Shown: positions 19,533 to 28,672 of the stretch, one piece after another | Layout of the letters: every line of letters begins with the position of its first letter | Numbering within the stretch: position 1 is the first letter of the stretch | Origin: Fervidicola ferrireducens | Lineage (GTDB): Bacteria > Bacillota > Thermosediminibacteria > Thermosediminibacterales > Thermosediminibacteraceae | Direction: 5' to 3' | Assembly (NCBI RefSeq): GCF_001562425.1 | Contig: NZ_LOED01000005.1 | Coordinates: 25,249 to 89,248 of the forward strand | DNA length: 64,000 bases | The notes under the pieces: generated by a model | What the model saw: the letters and a program-made list of their open reading frames with translations, nothing else | What the model was told of the DNA's origin: nothing | The model's database searches: none | Program-made: the position numbers and the translations under genes

Positions 19533-20966
19533 ATGAAGGAAAAGTTAAGACTCGTATCGACGAATTGCTATTCCTTTACGAACAGCGAAACGAAGGTGGA
19601 AATCAACGTATACCTCAGCCCCAGGCTGTTTCAGGATTTTGCGGAAGATGAGGCCATAAACCAGCTTTTCAATGCGTCGCTACTTCCCGGAGTGGTAAGT
19701 CCGGTTATAGGGATGCCGGACATTCACACCGGTTTTGGGCTTCCTATTGGAGGCGTAATGGCCACCGATTACGAAAAGGGCGTGGTTTCGGCGGGGGCCG
19801 TCGGGATGGACATAAATTGCGGTGTAAGGCTTCTTACTACCAAAATCGACGCCGGAGAGGTAAATAAGGAAAAAATGTCAAAGATTCTGGACCTTATATC
19901 GTCCAGGGTGCCTTCCGGGGTGGGGAAATCCAGCGCGGTAAAGTCTTTGCGGAGACCGGATTTAGAGGCGATAGCAACGCTGGGTGTGGAGTATTTTGTT
20001 ATGGCGGGATACGGAAGGAAGGAAGACCTTGAAAGGATAGAAGACAGAGGGTGCATTCAGGGGGGTGACGCCAAAGCCGTACCTAAAGCGGCCCGGGAAA
20101 GGGCGGACCAGCTTGCAACCATCGGTGGCGGGAATCACTTCATAGAAATCGGAAGGGTATCTAAGGTATTTGACGAGGAGCTAGCATCGCGGTTCGGGCT
20201 TTTCAAAAATATGGTGTACGTTCTCATTCACACAGGAAGCCGAGGGCTTGGACACCAGATTTGCACCGATTACTCGAGGATCATGTGGGAACATTCGGAG
20301 AAAAACGGAACCAGGGCACCGGTGAAGGGGCTTTCGTGCGCGCCGATTTTTTCGGAGGACGGGCAGAACTACCTGAAGGCAATGGCATGCGCTGCAAACT
20401 ACGCCTTCTGCAACCGCCAGCTCATAACCCACTTCGTGAGGGAGGCATTTGTTGAAGTACTGAAAAAACCGGAATCGGAACTGGGCCTGGACCTTTTGTA
20501 CGATGTGGCCCACAATATTGCGAAAAAAGAAAAGCACGGCAAAAGGTGGCTTTTGGTCCACCGAAAGGGTGCTACCCGGGCGCTTCCAGCTGGACACGGT
20601 GATAATCCCCTTTGCTATCGCGAGACGGGACATCCCGCGATAATCCCTGGCAGTATGGGTACCGCCTCATACGTACTCGTCGGCCTTCCGGAGATACACC
20701 GCACGTTTTGTTCGGTAAACCACGGAGCGGGAAGGGTCATGTCTAGAAGGAGGGCAAAGAGCGAATTTACAAAAGAAGAGCTTCTCGAGCAGACCAAAAA
20801 CGTGGTAATAGCGTCCAGCAATCTGAAAGCCCTGCTCGATGAAGCCCCGCTGGCCTATAAGGACATCGACGAAGTGGTATTTACATTGGTCGATGCGGGA
20901 CTTACAAAGCCCGTGGTAAAATTAAAGCCGATGGGTGTTTTAAAGGGAGAGGGCGAGGAGTCGTAG
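19533..20966 (+). CDS. rtcB: RNA ligase RtcB
   Basis: Mn2+/GTP-dependent ligase of 477 residues that joins RNA 2',3'-cyclic phosphate or 3'-phosphate to 5'-OH ends. Visible: GMDINCG (Mn ligands Asp and Cys), GGGNHFIE, HTGSRGLGHQI, and the guanylylation His in VNHGAGRVMSRRRA. No archease or RtcA is next to it. Upstream (19335-19532) is a 198-base non-coding stretch with a short AGAGG/CTCTT hairpin around 19451-19463 that I could not assign. Confidence 0.95.
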   Translation: MKEKLRLVSTNCYSFTNSETKVEINVYLSPRLFQDFAEDEAINQLFNASLLPGVVSPVIGMPDIHTGFGLPIGGVMATDYEKGVVSAGAVGMDINCGVRLLTTKIDAGEVNKEKMSKILDLISSRVPSGVGKSSAVKSLRRPDLEAIATLGVEYFVMAGYGRKEDLERIEDRGCIQGGDAKAVPKAARERADQLATIGGGNHFIEIGRVSKVFDEELASRFGLFKNMVYVLIHTGSRGLGHQICTDYSRIMWEHSEKNGTRAPVKGLSCAPIFSEDGQNYLKAMACAANYAFCNRQLITHFVREAFVEVLKKPESELGLDLLYDVAHNIAKKEKHGKRWLLVHRKGATRALPAGHGDNPLCYRETGHPAIIPGSMGTASYVLVGLPEIHRTFCSVNHGAGRVMSRRRAKSEFTKEELLEQTKNVVIASSNLKALLDEAPLAYKDIDEVVFTLVDAGLTKPVVKLKPMGVLKGEGEES

Positions 20967-21173
20967 AAAGCCGCATAAGTATTTTTGCGGCTTTTTATTA
21001 CACCGTGCGGAGGATTTTTTTAGTTCTTCCAGAGTGCTTACTGGACTTTTGCAGTTTCTGCTTTTACAAATGTAGGCCGCTGTTTTACCGTCAATTTTGG
21101 TGTAACTTTCATATGCCGGGACCAGGTCTTTCATGCCGTCAGCACAGGCTACCACCTCAACTTTTTTCTCCAT
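20940..21173 (-). pseudogene. remnant of a YyaL/DUF255 thioredoxin-domain protein (C-terminal end)
   Basis: The minus-strand frame beginning at 21173 reads about 55 residues resembling the extreme C terminus of YyaL/SSP411-type proteins: LVPAYESYTKIDGKTAAYICKSRNCKSPVSTLEELKK. Full-length members have about 650-690 residues; the rest is absent. After about 21008 the frame runs through the rtcB terminator and into rtcB, so the natural stop is also lost. Best read as a scar of a deleted gene. Expression is unlikely. Confidence 0.55.
20967..20999 (+). terminator. rtcB terminator
   Basis: 9-bp perfect stem (20967-20975 with 20986-20994), 10-base loop, T-run; begins directly after the rtcB stop. 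Confidence 0.85.
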
Positions 21174-21254
21174 TTAGACTTAAGTTGAAGTGGTGAGGTC
21201 ATCTTAAATAATTTACCTACAAACTATTGACACAAACAGACAAATTAAATACCC

Positions 21255-21284
21255 TTGTTAAGAAAATACCATGTGTGCTATAAT
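21255..21284 (+). promoter_or_regulatory. promoter of the ubiD-ubiA-ubiX-ABC operon
   Basis: TTGTTA (21255-21260), 18-base spacer, TATAAT (21279-21284), in a 180-base AT-rich gap. A perfect TTGACA occurs further upstream at 21227-21232 but lacks a good -10. Confidence 0.6.
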
Positions 21285-21353
21285 TGCAAAGGGAGATTTT
21301 TATAAATTTTAGTAATTTCACCATAAGGATTTTCAATAGTGGAGTGTCGAGAG

Positions 21354-22787
21354 ATGTACAAAGACTTACAGGACTTCGTCAATGTGCTAGAGCAAAAAGG
21401 GCAGCTAAAGAGGATAAAGGCACAAGTGGACAGCGAACTAGAGATAACCGAAATTGTGGATAGAGTGGTAAAATCAGGAGGCCCCGCGCTCCTTTTTGAA
21501 AATGTAAAAGGTTCGGAGTTTCCCCTGTTAATAAATACCTTCGGTACTTACGAGAGGATGAAGCTGGCACTGGAAGTTGAGAGTCTTGATGATATTGCTA
21601 GAGAAATAGAAGAGCTGATAGATGTTTCAAACTATGTGGGGTTATTTAATAAAATAAGGTCGGCCACAAGACTTGCAAAACTTGCAAAAATTTTCCCGAA
21701 AAAGGTAAAACAAGGTGCCTGTCAGGAAGTCATGGAGGAACCAAACCTGTACAGGCTTCCAATATTGAAATGCTGGCCCGGGGATGGAGGAAGATTTATA
21801 ACACTTCCATTGGTGATTACGAGAGACCCGGAGACGGGTGTTCAGAATATGGGCATGTACAGGCTTCAGGTTTTTGACGAGAAGACTACGGGGATGCACT
21901 GGCACCTCCATAAGGACGGCAGGGAGATATACGAAAAATATAAAAGGCGAGGGCAAAAGATGCCCGTTGCTGTGGCTCTTGGATGCGACCCGGCCACGAT
22001 ATATGCATCTACCGCTCCCCTTCCAAAAGAAATTGATGAGATGGTATTTGCGGGATTTTTGCGAAAGGCGCCTCTTGAACTGGTAAAGTGCAAAACCTGC
22101 GATATTTATGTACCCGCCAATGCGGAATTTGTGCTGGAAGGATATGTGGATATCGATGAATTAAGGGAAGAAGGTCCCTTTGGCGACCACACGGGATACT
22201 ACTCGCTTAAGGACTATTATCCCGTCTTTCACATTACGTGCATGACCCGCAAAAAAAATCCCATATATCCGGCCACTGTCGTAGGGAAACCTCCAATGGA
22301 GGACTGTTTTTTAGGGAAGGCCACGGAGAGAATTTTTTTGCCTTTTTTAAAAATACTGTGCCCAGAAATAGTGGATATAAATTTTCCGCTGGAAGGTGTG
22401 TTTCATAACTGCGTAATAGTTTCGATAAAAAAGAGATTCCCCGGCCATGCAAAAAAGGTGATGCACGCTCTTTGGGGAATCGGGCAGATGATGTATACAA
22501 AAATTATAGTTGTGGTGGACGAGAACGTGGACCCGAAAGACCTTTCGACTGTGGCGTGGAAGGTATTCAACAATGTTGACCCGAAAAGGGATGTGGTAAT
22601 AGTCGACGGGCCCCTGGACGCTTTGGACCACGCTTCGCCGATGAAGCACTACGGAAGCAAGATGGGGATTGATGCAACTAAAAAATGGAAGGAAGAGGGG
22701 CACGAAAGGGAATGGCCTGACGAGATTACCATGGACCCGAAGATAAAGGAGCTGGTTGACAGAAGGTGGAAAGAATATGGGTTCTAA
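21354..22787 (+). CDS. ubiD: UbiD-family decarboxylase
   Basis: Prenylated-FMN-dependent aromatic acid decarboxylase of about 477 residues. It carries the family block EGPFGDHTGYYS with the catalytic Glu region, and ends like menaquinone/ubiquinone-type UbiD proteins (DGPLDALDHASP...GIDATKKW). The ATG at 21354 is chosen (GGAG 9 bases upstream; family start MYKDLQDFV) over GTG 21339. It needs the prFMN made by UbiX, encoded two genes downstream. Together with UbiA and UbiX it fits late quinone synthesis, for example the decarboxylation step of the futalosine route. Confidence 0.93.
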   Translation: MYKDLQDFVNVLEQKGQLKRIKAQVDSELEITEIVDRVVKSGGPALLFENVKGSEFPLLINTFGTYERMKLALEVESLDDIAREIEELIDVSNYVGLFNKIRSATRLAKLAKIFPKKVKQGACQEVMEEPNLYRLPILKCWPGDGGRFITLPLVITRDPETGVQNMGMYRLQVFDEKTTGMHWHLHKDGREIYEKYKRRGQKMPVAVALGCDPATIYASTAPLPKEIDEMVFAGFLRKAPLELVKCKTCDIYVPANAEFVLEGYVDIDELREEGPFGDHTGYYSLKDYYPVFHITCMTRKKNPIYPATVVGKPPMEDCFLGKATERIFLPFLKILCPEIVDINFPLEGVFHNCVIVSIKKRFPGHAKKVMHALWGIGQMMYTKIIVVVDENVDPKDLSTVAWKVFNNVDPKRDVVIVDGPLDALDHASPMKHYGSKMGIDATKKWKEEGHEREWPDEITMDPKIKELVDRRWKEYGF

Positions 22788-23670
22788 AGGCCATGCGGTT
22801 TCGCTTGTTAGCACTTTGTGGGGCCGGCTAAAGACTTACGGTGAATTGGTAATGTTTTCTCATACGTTATTTTCCCTGCCATTTTCGCTCATTGCTATGT
22901 TCTGGGCTGCTGGCGGACTGCCCCCGGCTAGAGTTTTTTTCTGGATTATGGTGGCCCTTTTTGGAGCAAGAAACGGCGCCAACGCCCTTAACCGCCTGGT
23001 GGACAAGGATATAGATGCCAAAAATCCGAGGACTGCCGGAAGGCATATACCCAGGGGAATTGTAAAGGAATACGAAGCCTTTTTGATTGTGATATTTTGT
23101 TTTGCAATATTGGTATTAGCCGCGTTCAATCTGAACCCGCTTTGCGTGAAATTGCTGCCTGTTGCAATATTTTTATTCGTGATATATTCGTACACCAAGC
23201 GATTTACCTGGCTGTGCCACGTGATATTGGGGCTTGCCTGCGGTGGAGCTCCGGTAGGAGCTTGGATCGCGGTAACTGGAAAAATACAATGGCCGGCCTT
23301 GGTTCTCGGTGCTGCAGTGATGTTTTGGGTTGCGGGCTTCGACATAATATACGGATGCCAGGATGTGGAGTTTGATACCAGTCACGGCCTTCATTCAATT
23401 CCGGCAAAATTCGGCATAAAAAATGCACTTAAAATATCTTCTGCTTTTCATGTGATCTCTATGGGTCTTTTGTTTTACCTCTATTTTTTGATGGATATGG
23501 GTTACCTTTATCTTGTCGGTCTTATTATTATCTCATGTTTTCTATACGCCGAACATAAGCTGGTTTCCCCTACGAACCTAAAGCATGTAACCATAGCTTC
23601 CTATGATATAAATCAGATAGTCAGCGTGATCTTTTTTATATTTTCTTTCATAGACATTTTCATTTTCTGA
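22777..23670 (+). CDS. ubiA: UbiA-family prenyltransferase (UbiA/MqnP type)
   Basis: Integral membrane enzyme, about 297 residues, that attaches a polyprenyl chain to an aromatic acid. The two Mg-diphosphate motifs are present: NRLVDKDIDAKNPRT and DIIYGCQDVEFD, with eight or so hydrophobic segments. ATG 22777 has AGAAGGTGG 7 bases upstream and lies inside the end of ubiD (11-base overlap). This type prenylates 4-hydroxybenzoate or 1,4-dihydroxy-6-naphthoate. It differs clearly from the second, MenA-like prenyltransferase near 31 kb. Confidence 0.93.
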   Translation: MGSKGHAVSLVSTLWGRLKTYGELVMFSHTLFSLPFSLIAMFWAAGGLPPARVFFWIMVALFGARNGANALNRLVDKDIDAKNPRTAGRHIPRGIVKEYEAFLIVIFCFAILVLAAFNLNPLCVKLLPVAIFLFVIYSYTKRFTWLCHVILGLACGGAPVGAWIAVTGKIQWPALVLGAAVMFWVAGFDIIYGCQDVEFDTSHGLHSIPAKFGIKNALKISSAFHVISMGLLFYLYFLMDMGYLYLVGLIIISCFLYAEHKLVSPTNLKHVTIASYDINQIVSVIFFIFSFIDIFIF

Positions 23671-23679
23671 GGTGATCGG

Positions 23680-24267
23680 ATGGCAAGGTACGTGGTCGGC
23701 ATAACGGGCGCAAGCGGCAGCATATACGGCGTGAGATTAATAGAAGAACTTTTGAAAGCGAAAAACGAGGTCCACCTTTTAATTACCGAAAACGGGGGCA
23801 AGGTTTTAAAACATGAATTGGGCTTCGATATGGAGGGTTTGGTTTCGCATTTTGGCAAATACGAAAGATTAGGCGGAGTTATTAAAAAATACGACATACA
23901 TGACCTTTTCGCGCCGATAGCCAGTGGGTCTTTTCAAGCCGATGGGATGGTAATAATACCGTGTTCAATGTCAACCCTGGCGTTTATAGCCGGCGGGATG
24001 TCACATAATTTGCTGCAAAGGGCTGCCGATGTATTTTTGAAGGAAAAAAGAAAGATAGTCATAGTTCCGAGGGAAACGCCCTTGAACTCGATACACCTCG
24101 AAAACATGCTGAAACTAAGCAGAATGGGTGTTCATATAGTGCCGGCTATGCCCGCCTTTTATCATAATCCAAAAACTATTGATGATATGGTCAATTTCAT
24201 AGTAGGGAGGGTATTAGATGCCTTGAACCTCCCAAATCAACTATATGAAAGATGGAAAGGAGTGTAA
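23680..24267 (+). CDS. ubiX: flavin prenyltransferase UbiX
   Basis: 195-residue flavoprotein that makes prenylated FMN for UbiD from FMN and dimethylallyl phosphate. It starts with the family signature VGITGASGSIYGVRL; PCSMSTLAFIAGGMSHNLLQRAADV and VPRETPLNSIHLENML line the active site. Nine bases after ubiA, ribosome site GAGGTGAT. Confidence 0.96.
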   Translation: MARYVVGITGASGSIYGVRLIEELLKAKNEVHLLITENGGKVLKHELGFDMEGLVSHFGKYERLGGVIKKYDIHDLFAPIASGSFQADGMVIIPCSMSTLAFIAGGMSHNLLQRAADVFLKEKRKIVIVPRETPLNSIHLENMLKLSRMGVHIVPAMPAFYHNPKTIDDMVNFIVGRVLDALNLPNQLYERWKGV

Positions 24268-24274
24268 TTGAGCC

Positions 24275-25252
24275 ATGTTTATCAAAAAAATTAAAGGGTT
24301 AGTGGTTGTCTTCACATTAATTTGCCTTATGTTTTCGCTCAGTGCTTGCTCAAAAAATAATTCGACAAAAACAGCTCCCGAAGCACCTCAAAAAGAAAAG
24401 GGAAGTCCCCTCGTAATCGGTGTTCTTCCCGATGTTGATTCCATACCTCTGATTATAGCTGAGGCAAAGGGATATTTCGATGAACAGGGAGTTGAGGTGC
24501 GCCTCGAGCATTTTAAGAGCGCTATGGAGAGAGATAGTGCCCTTCAAAGCGGCAAAATAGACGGAGCGGTCTCGGACATTCTCGCAGCGGCTTTTGCCAA
24601 CGACGGGGGGTTCAAAGTAAAAATAACCTCTCTCACCAACGGAACTTATAAACTCCTTGCGGGAAAGGGAAAAAATATCGATGCAGTTGAAAAGATGAAA
24701 GGCAAGGGCATTGCCATATCAAAAAACACCATTATAGAATATGCTACTGATAAGATATTGGAAAAATACGGCGTAGATCCAAACGAGGTAAACAAGGTGG
24801 TAGTACCTCAAATCCCAACGAGGTTGGAGATGCTCCAAAACGGAAAGGTTGATGCTGCAACGCTTCCAGATCCGCTGGCCTCCGTGGCTGTAAAAAACGG
24901 GGCGAAGGTTATAGAGAGCACTGACAGATTGGGGATAAATCCGGGGGTACTGTTGTTTTCGCAGGAAGCTATAGAACAAAAAGGGGATGAAATTAAGGCC
25001 TTCTATAAGGCGTATAACAAGGCCGTGGAATTTCTCAATCAAAATGAAAAGTCATCTTATATTGATATTATAATTGAAAAAGCCGGATTCCCCGAAGATG
25101 TTAAGGACATTATAAGTCTCCCGGAATATACGAAGGCAAAGCTTCCGTCGAAAGAAGATTTTGACGGGGTGATGGACTGGCTAGTGAAAAAAGGCCTTGT
25201 AAAGAAGGCGTATTCTTTTGATGAACTGGTAGACGGGAGATTCCTTGAGTAA
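24275..25252 (+). CDS. ABC transporter substrate-binding lipoprotein (NMT1/SsuA-like)
   Basis: 325 residues. Signal peptide ends in a lipobox LSAC with the lipidated Cys25. The mature part has the two-lobe NMT1/THI5/SsuA pattern: PLVIGVLPDVDSIPLIIAEAKGYFDEQGVEVRLEHF, later GKGIAISKNTIIEYATDKIL and KVDAATLPDPLASVA. Families of this fold bind taurine, aromatic sulfonates, pyrimidine or other small organic ligands. It begins 7 bases after ubiX, in what appears to be one transcript with the quinone genes, so the ligand may be a quinone or prFMN precursor; this is inference. Confidence 0.88.
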   Translation: MFIKKIKGLVVVFTLICLMFSLSACSKNNSTKTAPEAPQKEKGSPLVIGVLPDVDSIPLIIAEAKGYFDEQGVEVRLEHFKSAMERDSALQSGKIDGAVSDILAAAFANDGGFKVKITSLTNGTYKLLAGKGKNIDAVEKMKGKGIAISKNTIIEYATDKILEKYGVDPNEVNKVVVPQIPTRLEMLQNGKVDAATLPDPLASVAVKNGAKVIESTDRLGINPGVLLFSQEAIEQKGDEIKAFYKAYNKAVEFLNQNEKSSYIDIIIEKAGFPEDVKDIISLPEYTKAKLPSKEDFDGVMDWLVKKGLVKKAYSFDELVDGRFLE

Positions 25253-25271
25253 AGCAAAGCGGGCGTTATAT

Positions 25272-26024
25272 ATGATTCGAGTGAGAAATCTCGAAGTCTT
25301 CTATAACTCTTCTCGAAGGAAATTCAGAGCTCTTGCTGGCGTAAATATGGATGTGGAAAAGGGCGGGATAATTGCTGTGATAGGCCCCTCGGGATGCGGT
25401 AAAACCACGCTTCTTTACGTGCTGGCCGGAATTATAAATGAGTTTGAGGGCGAAGTTTTAATAGATAATGCCCCTGTAGATCCAAGAAAGCATCGAATAG
25501 GTCTTGTCCTTCAGGATTATGGACTTTTGCCCTGGAAAAGAGTATTTGAAAATGCACTGCTGGGGTTGAAAGTAAAGAAAAAGGTGATAAACAAAAAAGA
25601 TAAAGAATATGCCGAATACGTACTGACCCGAGTGGGCCTTTCCGGCCTTCTTAAAAGGTACCCGGGTGAGTTGAGCGGCGGCCAGAGACAAAGAGTGGCG
25701 ATAGCAAGAGTATTCATTATGAAGCCGGATATTCTGCTGATGGACGAACCCTTTTCCGCCCTTGATGCAATAACTAGAGAAGAAATGCAGGATCTTTTTT
25801 TAGACGTATGGAAAAGCGATTCTGTTTCAACGGTTTTTGTGACTCACAGTACCGAAGAAGCGATGTATGTTGGGAAGAAAATAGCCGTCATGACAGGTCC
25901 TCCCGGTCGAATTGTTACGATTATGGATAACCCTTTCTTTGGTATACGAGAAGTTAAGGACAGCGATCTTTACTTCAGCATGAAATTAAAATTAAAAGAA
26001 TTAATAAAGGGTATACAAAAATGA
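25272..26024 (+). CDS. ABC transporter ATP-binding protein (SsuB/TauB-like)
   Basis: About 250-residue importer ATPase: Walker A GPSGCGKTT, Q-loop VLQDYGLLPW, signature LSGGQRQRVAIARV, Walker B ILLMDEPFSALD, switch His in FVTHSTEEA. Start is uncertain: ATG 25272 fits the family (MIRVRNLEVFY); TTG 25245, which overlaps the previous stop and has GGGAGA 4 bases upstream, is the alternative. Overlaps the permease gene by 4 bases. Confidence 0.93.
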   Translation: MIRVRNLEVFYNSSRRKFRALAGVNMDVEKGGIIAVIGPSGCGKTTLLYVLAGIINEFEGEVLIDNAPVDPRKHRIGLVLQDYGLLPWKRVFENALLGLKVKKKVINKKDKEYAEYVLTRVGLSGLLKRYPGELSGGQRQRVAIARVFIMKPDILLMDEPFSALDAITREEMQDLFLDVWKSDSVSTVFVTHSTEEAMYVGKKIAVMTGPPGRIVTIMDNPFFGIREVKDSDLYFSMKLKLKELIKGIQK

Positions 26025-26761
26025 TGATGAGAAACTCCGTCCGCTATGTCTTTATATTTTTCTTGTTTTTTATATTATGGCAAATCGGATCGGCTGCCTT
26101 GAAAAATCCCATTCTCCCACCGCCCACAGCCGTCTTTTGCAATTTGAAAGAAGTATTCTTTTCAAAGATTGCAATTCACGCTGCCTTAAGCGTTTACAGG
26201 ATTGTCGCAGGCCTTGTTATTTCGGTGTTAATAGGTTCTATTTTGGGGCTTTTAATGGGTTTTTATGATTCTATCGACAGATTTTTTTCACCGGTAATCT
26301 ATTTTACGTATCCCATACCTAAAATCGCATTACTGCCTATAGTGATGATTTTATTCGGCCTGGGTGAAGTGTCAAAAATAACCATGATAATTATTATAAC
26401 TGTTTTTCAAATCATTATCACTGCGCGCGATACGGTAAAGAACATACCCAAAGAAACATTTTATTCCCTGAAATCTTTGGGAGCCAGCGATGTGACCGTT
26501 TTCAGAGAGATTATACTGCCCGCCGCTATGCCGGAGTTGCTGACTGCCATTAGGTTGAGTGCCGGAACCGCTGTTTCGGTCTTATTTTTTACGGAGAACT
26601 TCGGGACAACATACGGCATAGGCTACTTTATTATGGATGCGTGGATGAGGGTTAATTATGTCGATATGTATTCGGGAATTCTGGTCCTCGGCGGAATAGG
26701 GCTGCTCATATTTTTAGCTGTTGACGCCTTTGATATGATATTTTGCCGCTGGAAGAGGTGA
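26021..26761 (+). CDS. ABC transporter permease (SsuC/TauC-like)
   Basis: 246 residues with about six hydrophobic segments and the cytoplasmic EAA-type loop (YSLKSLGASDVTVFREIILPAAMPEL) that docks to the ATPase. Starts at an ATGATGATG run overlapping the ATPase stop. Last gene of the ubiD-to-permease operon. Confidence 0.93.
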   Translation: MMMRNSVRYVFIFFLFFILWQIGSAALKNPILPPPTAVFCNLKEVFFSKIAIHAALSVYRIVAGLVISVLIGSILGLLMGFYDSIDRFFSPVIYFTYPIPKIALLPIVMILFGLGEVSKITMIIIITVFQIIITARDTVKNIPKETFYSLKSLGASDVTVFREIILPAAMPELLTAIRLSAGTAVSVLFFTENFGTTYGIGYFIMDAWMRVNYVDMYSGILVLGGIGLLIFLAVDAFDMIFCRWKR

Positions 26762-26817
26762 ATATAAATATATTAAGTATAGTTTAAATTTTTTATCGCG
26801 CAAGTAATCCTTTTCTC

Positions 26818-26847
26818 TTGCAAAGTATATTGAAAAAATTGTATTAT
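26818..26847 (+). promoter_or_regulatory. promoter of the NDH-2 gene
   Basis: TTGCAA (26818-26823), 18-base spacer, TATTAT (26842-26847), in the AT-rich gap before the NADH dehydrogenase. No terminator was seen after the permease. Confidence 0.4.
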
Positions 26848-26917
26848 ATTGATGTGCAATACTTTTACAATTGAATCATTATAAGAAATTATAATTTTAA
26901 TTTGGGAGGGAAACCGG

Positions 26918-28672
26918 ATGGCAGAGAAAAAGCGGATAGTTATACTGGGAGGTGGATATGGGGGAATTACGGCTGCGCAAAAACTAAATAAGCTTTTGGC
27001 CAGGCGGGACGATGTAGAGATTTACTTAATAAACAAGTCTCCCTTTCAAGTGTATCTTACAGAGCTACACCTGGTAGCGGGCAATAGAGTAAAGCCGGAA
27101 GGAGTACTTTATTCGCTTGAGAAGGCTCTTGAGGAGACCGGAGTGAGATTGGTAATTGACGAAATTGAAGATGTGGACGTGAAGGCAAGGGTATTGAAGG
27201 GCAAAAAAGCCGAATATCCCTTTGACTACCTGATTCTCGCCTGCGGTAGCCAGCCCGAATATTTTGGTATCCCCGGAATGAAAGAACACGCATTCACATT
27301 ATGGTCTTTCGAAGATGCATTGAAGATTAGGCATAGAGTAGAGGAGATGTTCGATAAGGCTAGGTACGAATTGGATGGGGAAAAGAGGCGCGAGTACCTG
27401 ACCTTCGTGGTAGGCGGCGGCGGATTTACCGGCATAGAGATGATCGGCGAGTTGGTGGAATGGGTTGAAGACCTCTGCAGGGAATACGGAATAAGCCGCG
27501 ACGAAGTTACTCTGATGGTAGTTGAGGCCTTGCCGAAAATATTGCCGAACCTTTCGGATGAGCTGATAAAGAAAGCTACCGATTATCTGGAGAGGAACAA
27601 AGTTAAGATATTATTGAATTCGCCCATAGTTAATGTCGAACCGGACGGATTTACGTTGAAGAGCGGAGAAAAGATAAAGACCCGTACCCTTATCTGGACA
27701 GGTGGAGTGAGGGGTAATGCCCTCGCGGAAAAACTGGGCCTTGAGACCGGAGGCCGCGGAAGGATAAAGGTAAATGAATACCTGGAAACCAGCGAAAAGG
27801 GCATTTACGCTATAGGTGACGTGAGCTTTTATGTGAATGAGAAAAATTTCGTAATGCCTGCCCTTGTGGAATCGGCCATGCAGTCGGGTGAGTGTGCGGC
27901 CCACAATATTGCTGCTGAAATTACCGGCGGTTCCAAAAAACCCCTGAAACTCAACCTGCACGGAAATATGGTGTCCATAGGAGAAAGGTACTGCGTGGCA
28001 GAAGTGATGGGGCGTAAGCTTGATGGATGGATTGCCACGTTCATAAAACACATGGCCGACATGCATTACCTGTTCGGTGTCGGTGGATGGACTTTCGTAA
28101 GGGAATACATCGGCCACCAGTTTTTCAACAAGAACCGCGGGAAATCCTTCATTGTTCAGAATCTTGGGGTTAGCACCAGTGCTTTTTGGCTTGCTATTTT
28201 AAGGATTTATTTAGGATACCGCTGGCTAATGTCCGGCCTTGAAAAGGTACACTCCGGATGGCTTGCAGCGGGCGACAAATTGGTGGCGGGAGCTTCGACA
28301 AGTCCGATAGGACCCAATACACCGGAATGGTACGCGAGTTTTGTAGAAAAATTCATTTTCCCACACGCTCTATTCTTCCAGACGGTAATAACGTTGAGCG
28401 AAATTGCGATTGGTACTTGTCTCGTTCTCGGACTCTTTACCATGCTGGCTTCGCTCGGGTCGCTCTTTATGCTGCTCAATTTCATGATTTCCGGTTCTGG
28501 CGACATGTGGTTCTTCATGGTGTCCCTGGCGGTATGCTTCTCCGGTGCGGGTCACTCGTTCGGTCTCGACAGGTGGGTAATCCCCTGGATATCCAGAGTG
28601 GTAAAAAGAATAATCAGGGGAGGCGGCCGGAAACCTGCACTACCGGGTTCTATTCACGACGTAGTCAGCTAG
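26918..28672 (+). CDS. ndh2: type II NADH dehydrogenase fused to a DoxX-like membrane domain
   Basis: 584 residues. Residues 1 to about 400 are an NDH-2 flavoenzyme: FAD motif VILGGGYGGITAAQ, NAD motif TFVVGGGGFTGIEMIGEL, second FAD motif GIYAIGDVSF. A C-terminal ~170-residue part has four hydrophobic segments with a DoxX/TQO-like pattern (LRIYLGYRWLMSGLEKV, LSEIAIGTCLVLGLFT, GSGDMWFF). It should pass electrons from NADH to a membrane quinone without pumping. Ordinary NDH-2 proteins have about 400-450 residues, so the fusion is notable; Listeria Ndh2 of the extracellular electron transfer system also has a C-terminal membrane extension. Ribosome site TGGGAGGG. Its 3' end overlaps the converging polyprenyl synthase by 33 bases. 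Confidence 0.9.
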   Translation: MAEKKRIVILGGGYGGITAAQKLNKLLARRDDVEIYLINKSPFQVYLTELHLVAGNRVKPEGVLYSLEKALEETGVRLVIDEIEDVDVKARVLKGKKAEYPFDYLILACGSQPEYFGIPGMKEHAFTLWSFEDALKIRHRVEEMFDKARYELDGEKRREYLTFVVGGGGFTGIEMIGELVEWVEDLCREYGISRDEVTLMVVEALPKILPNLSDELIKKATDYLERNKVKILLNSPIVNVEPDGFTLKSGEKIKTRTLIWTGGVRGNALAEKLGLETGGRGRIKVNEYLETSEKGIYAIGDVSFYVNEKNFVMPALVESAMQSGECAAHNIAAEITGGSKKPLKLNLHGNMVSIGERYCVAEVMGRKLDGWIATFIKHMADMHYLFGVGGWTFVREYIGHQFFNKNRGKSFIVQNLGVSTSAFWLAILRIYLGYRWLMSGLEKVHSGWLAAGDKLVAGASTSPIGPNTPEWYASFVEKFIFPHALFFQTVITLSEIAIGTCLVLGLFTMLASLGSLFMLLNFMISGSGDMWFFMVSLAVCFSGAGHSFGLDRWVIPWISRVVKRIIRGGGRKPALPGSIHDVVS

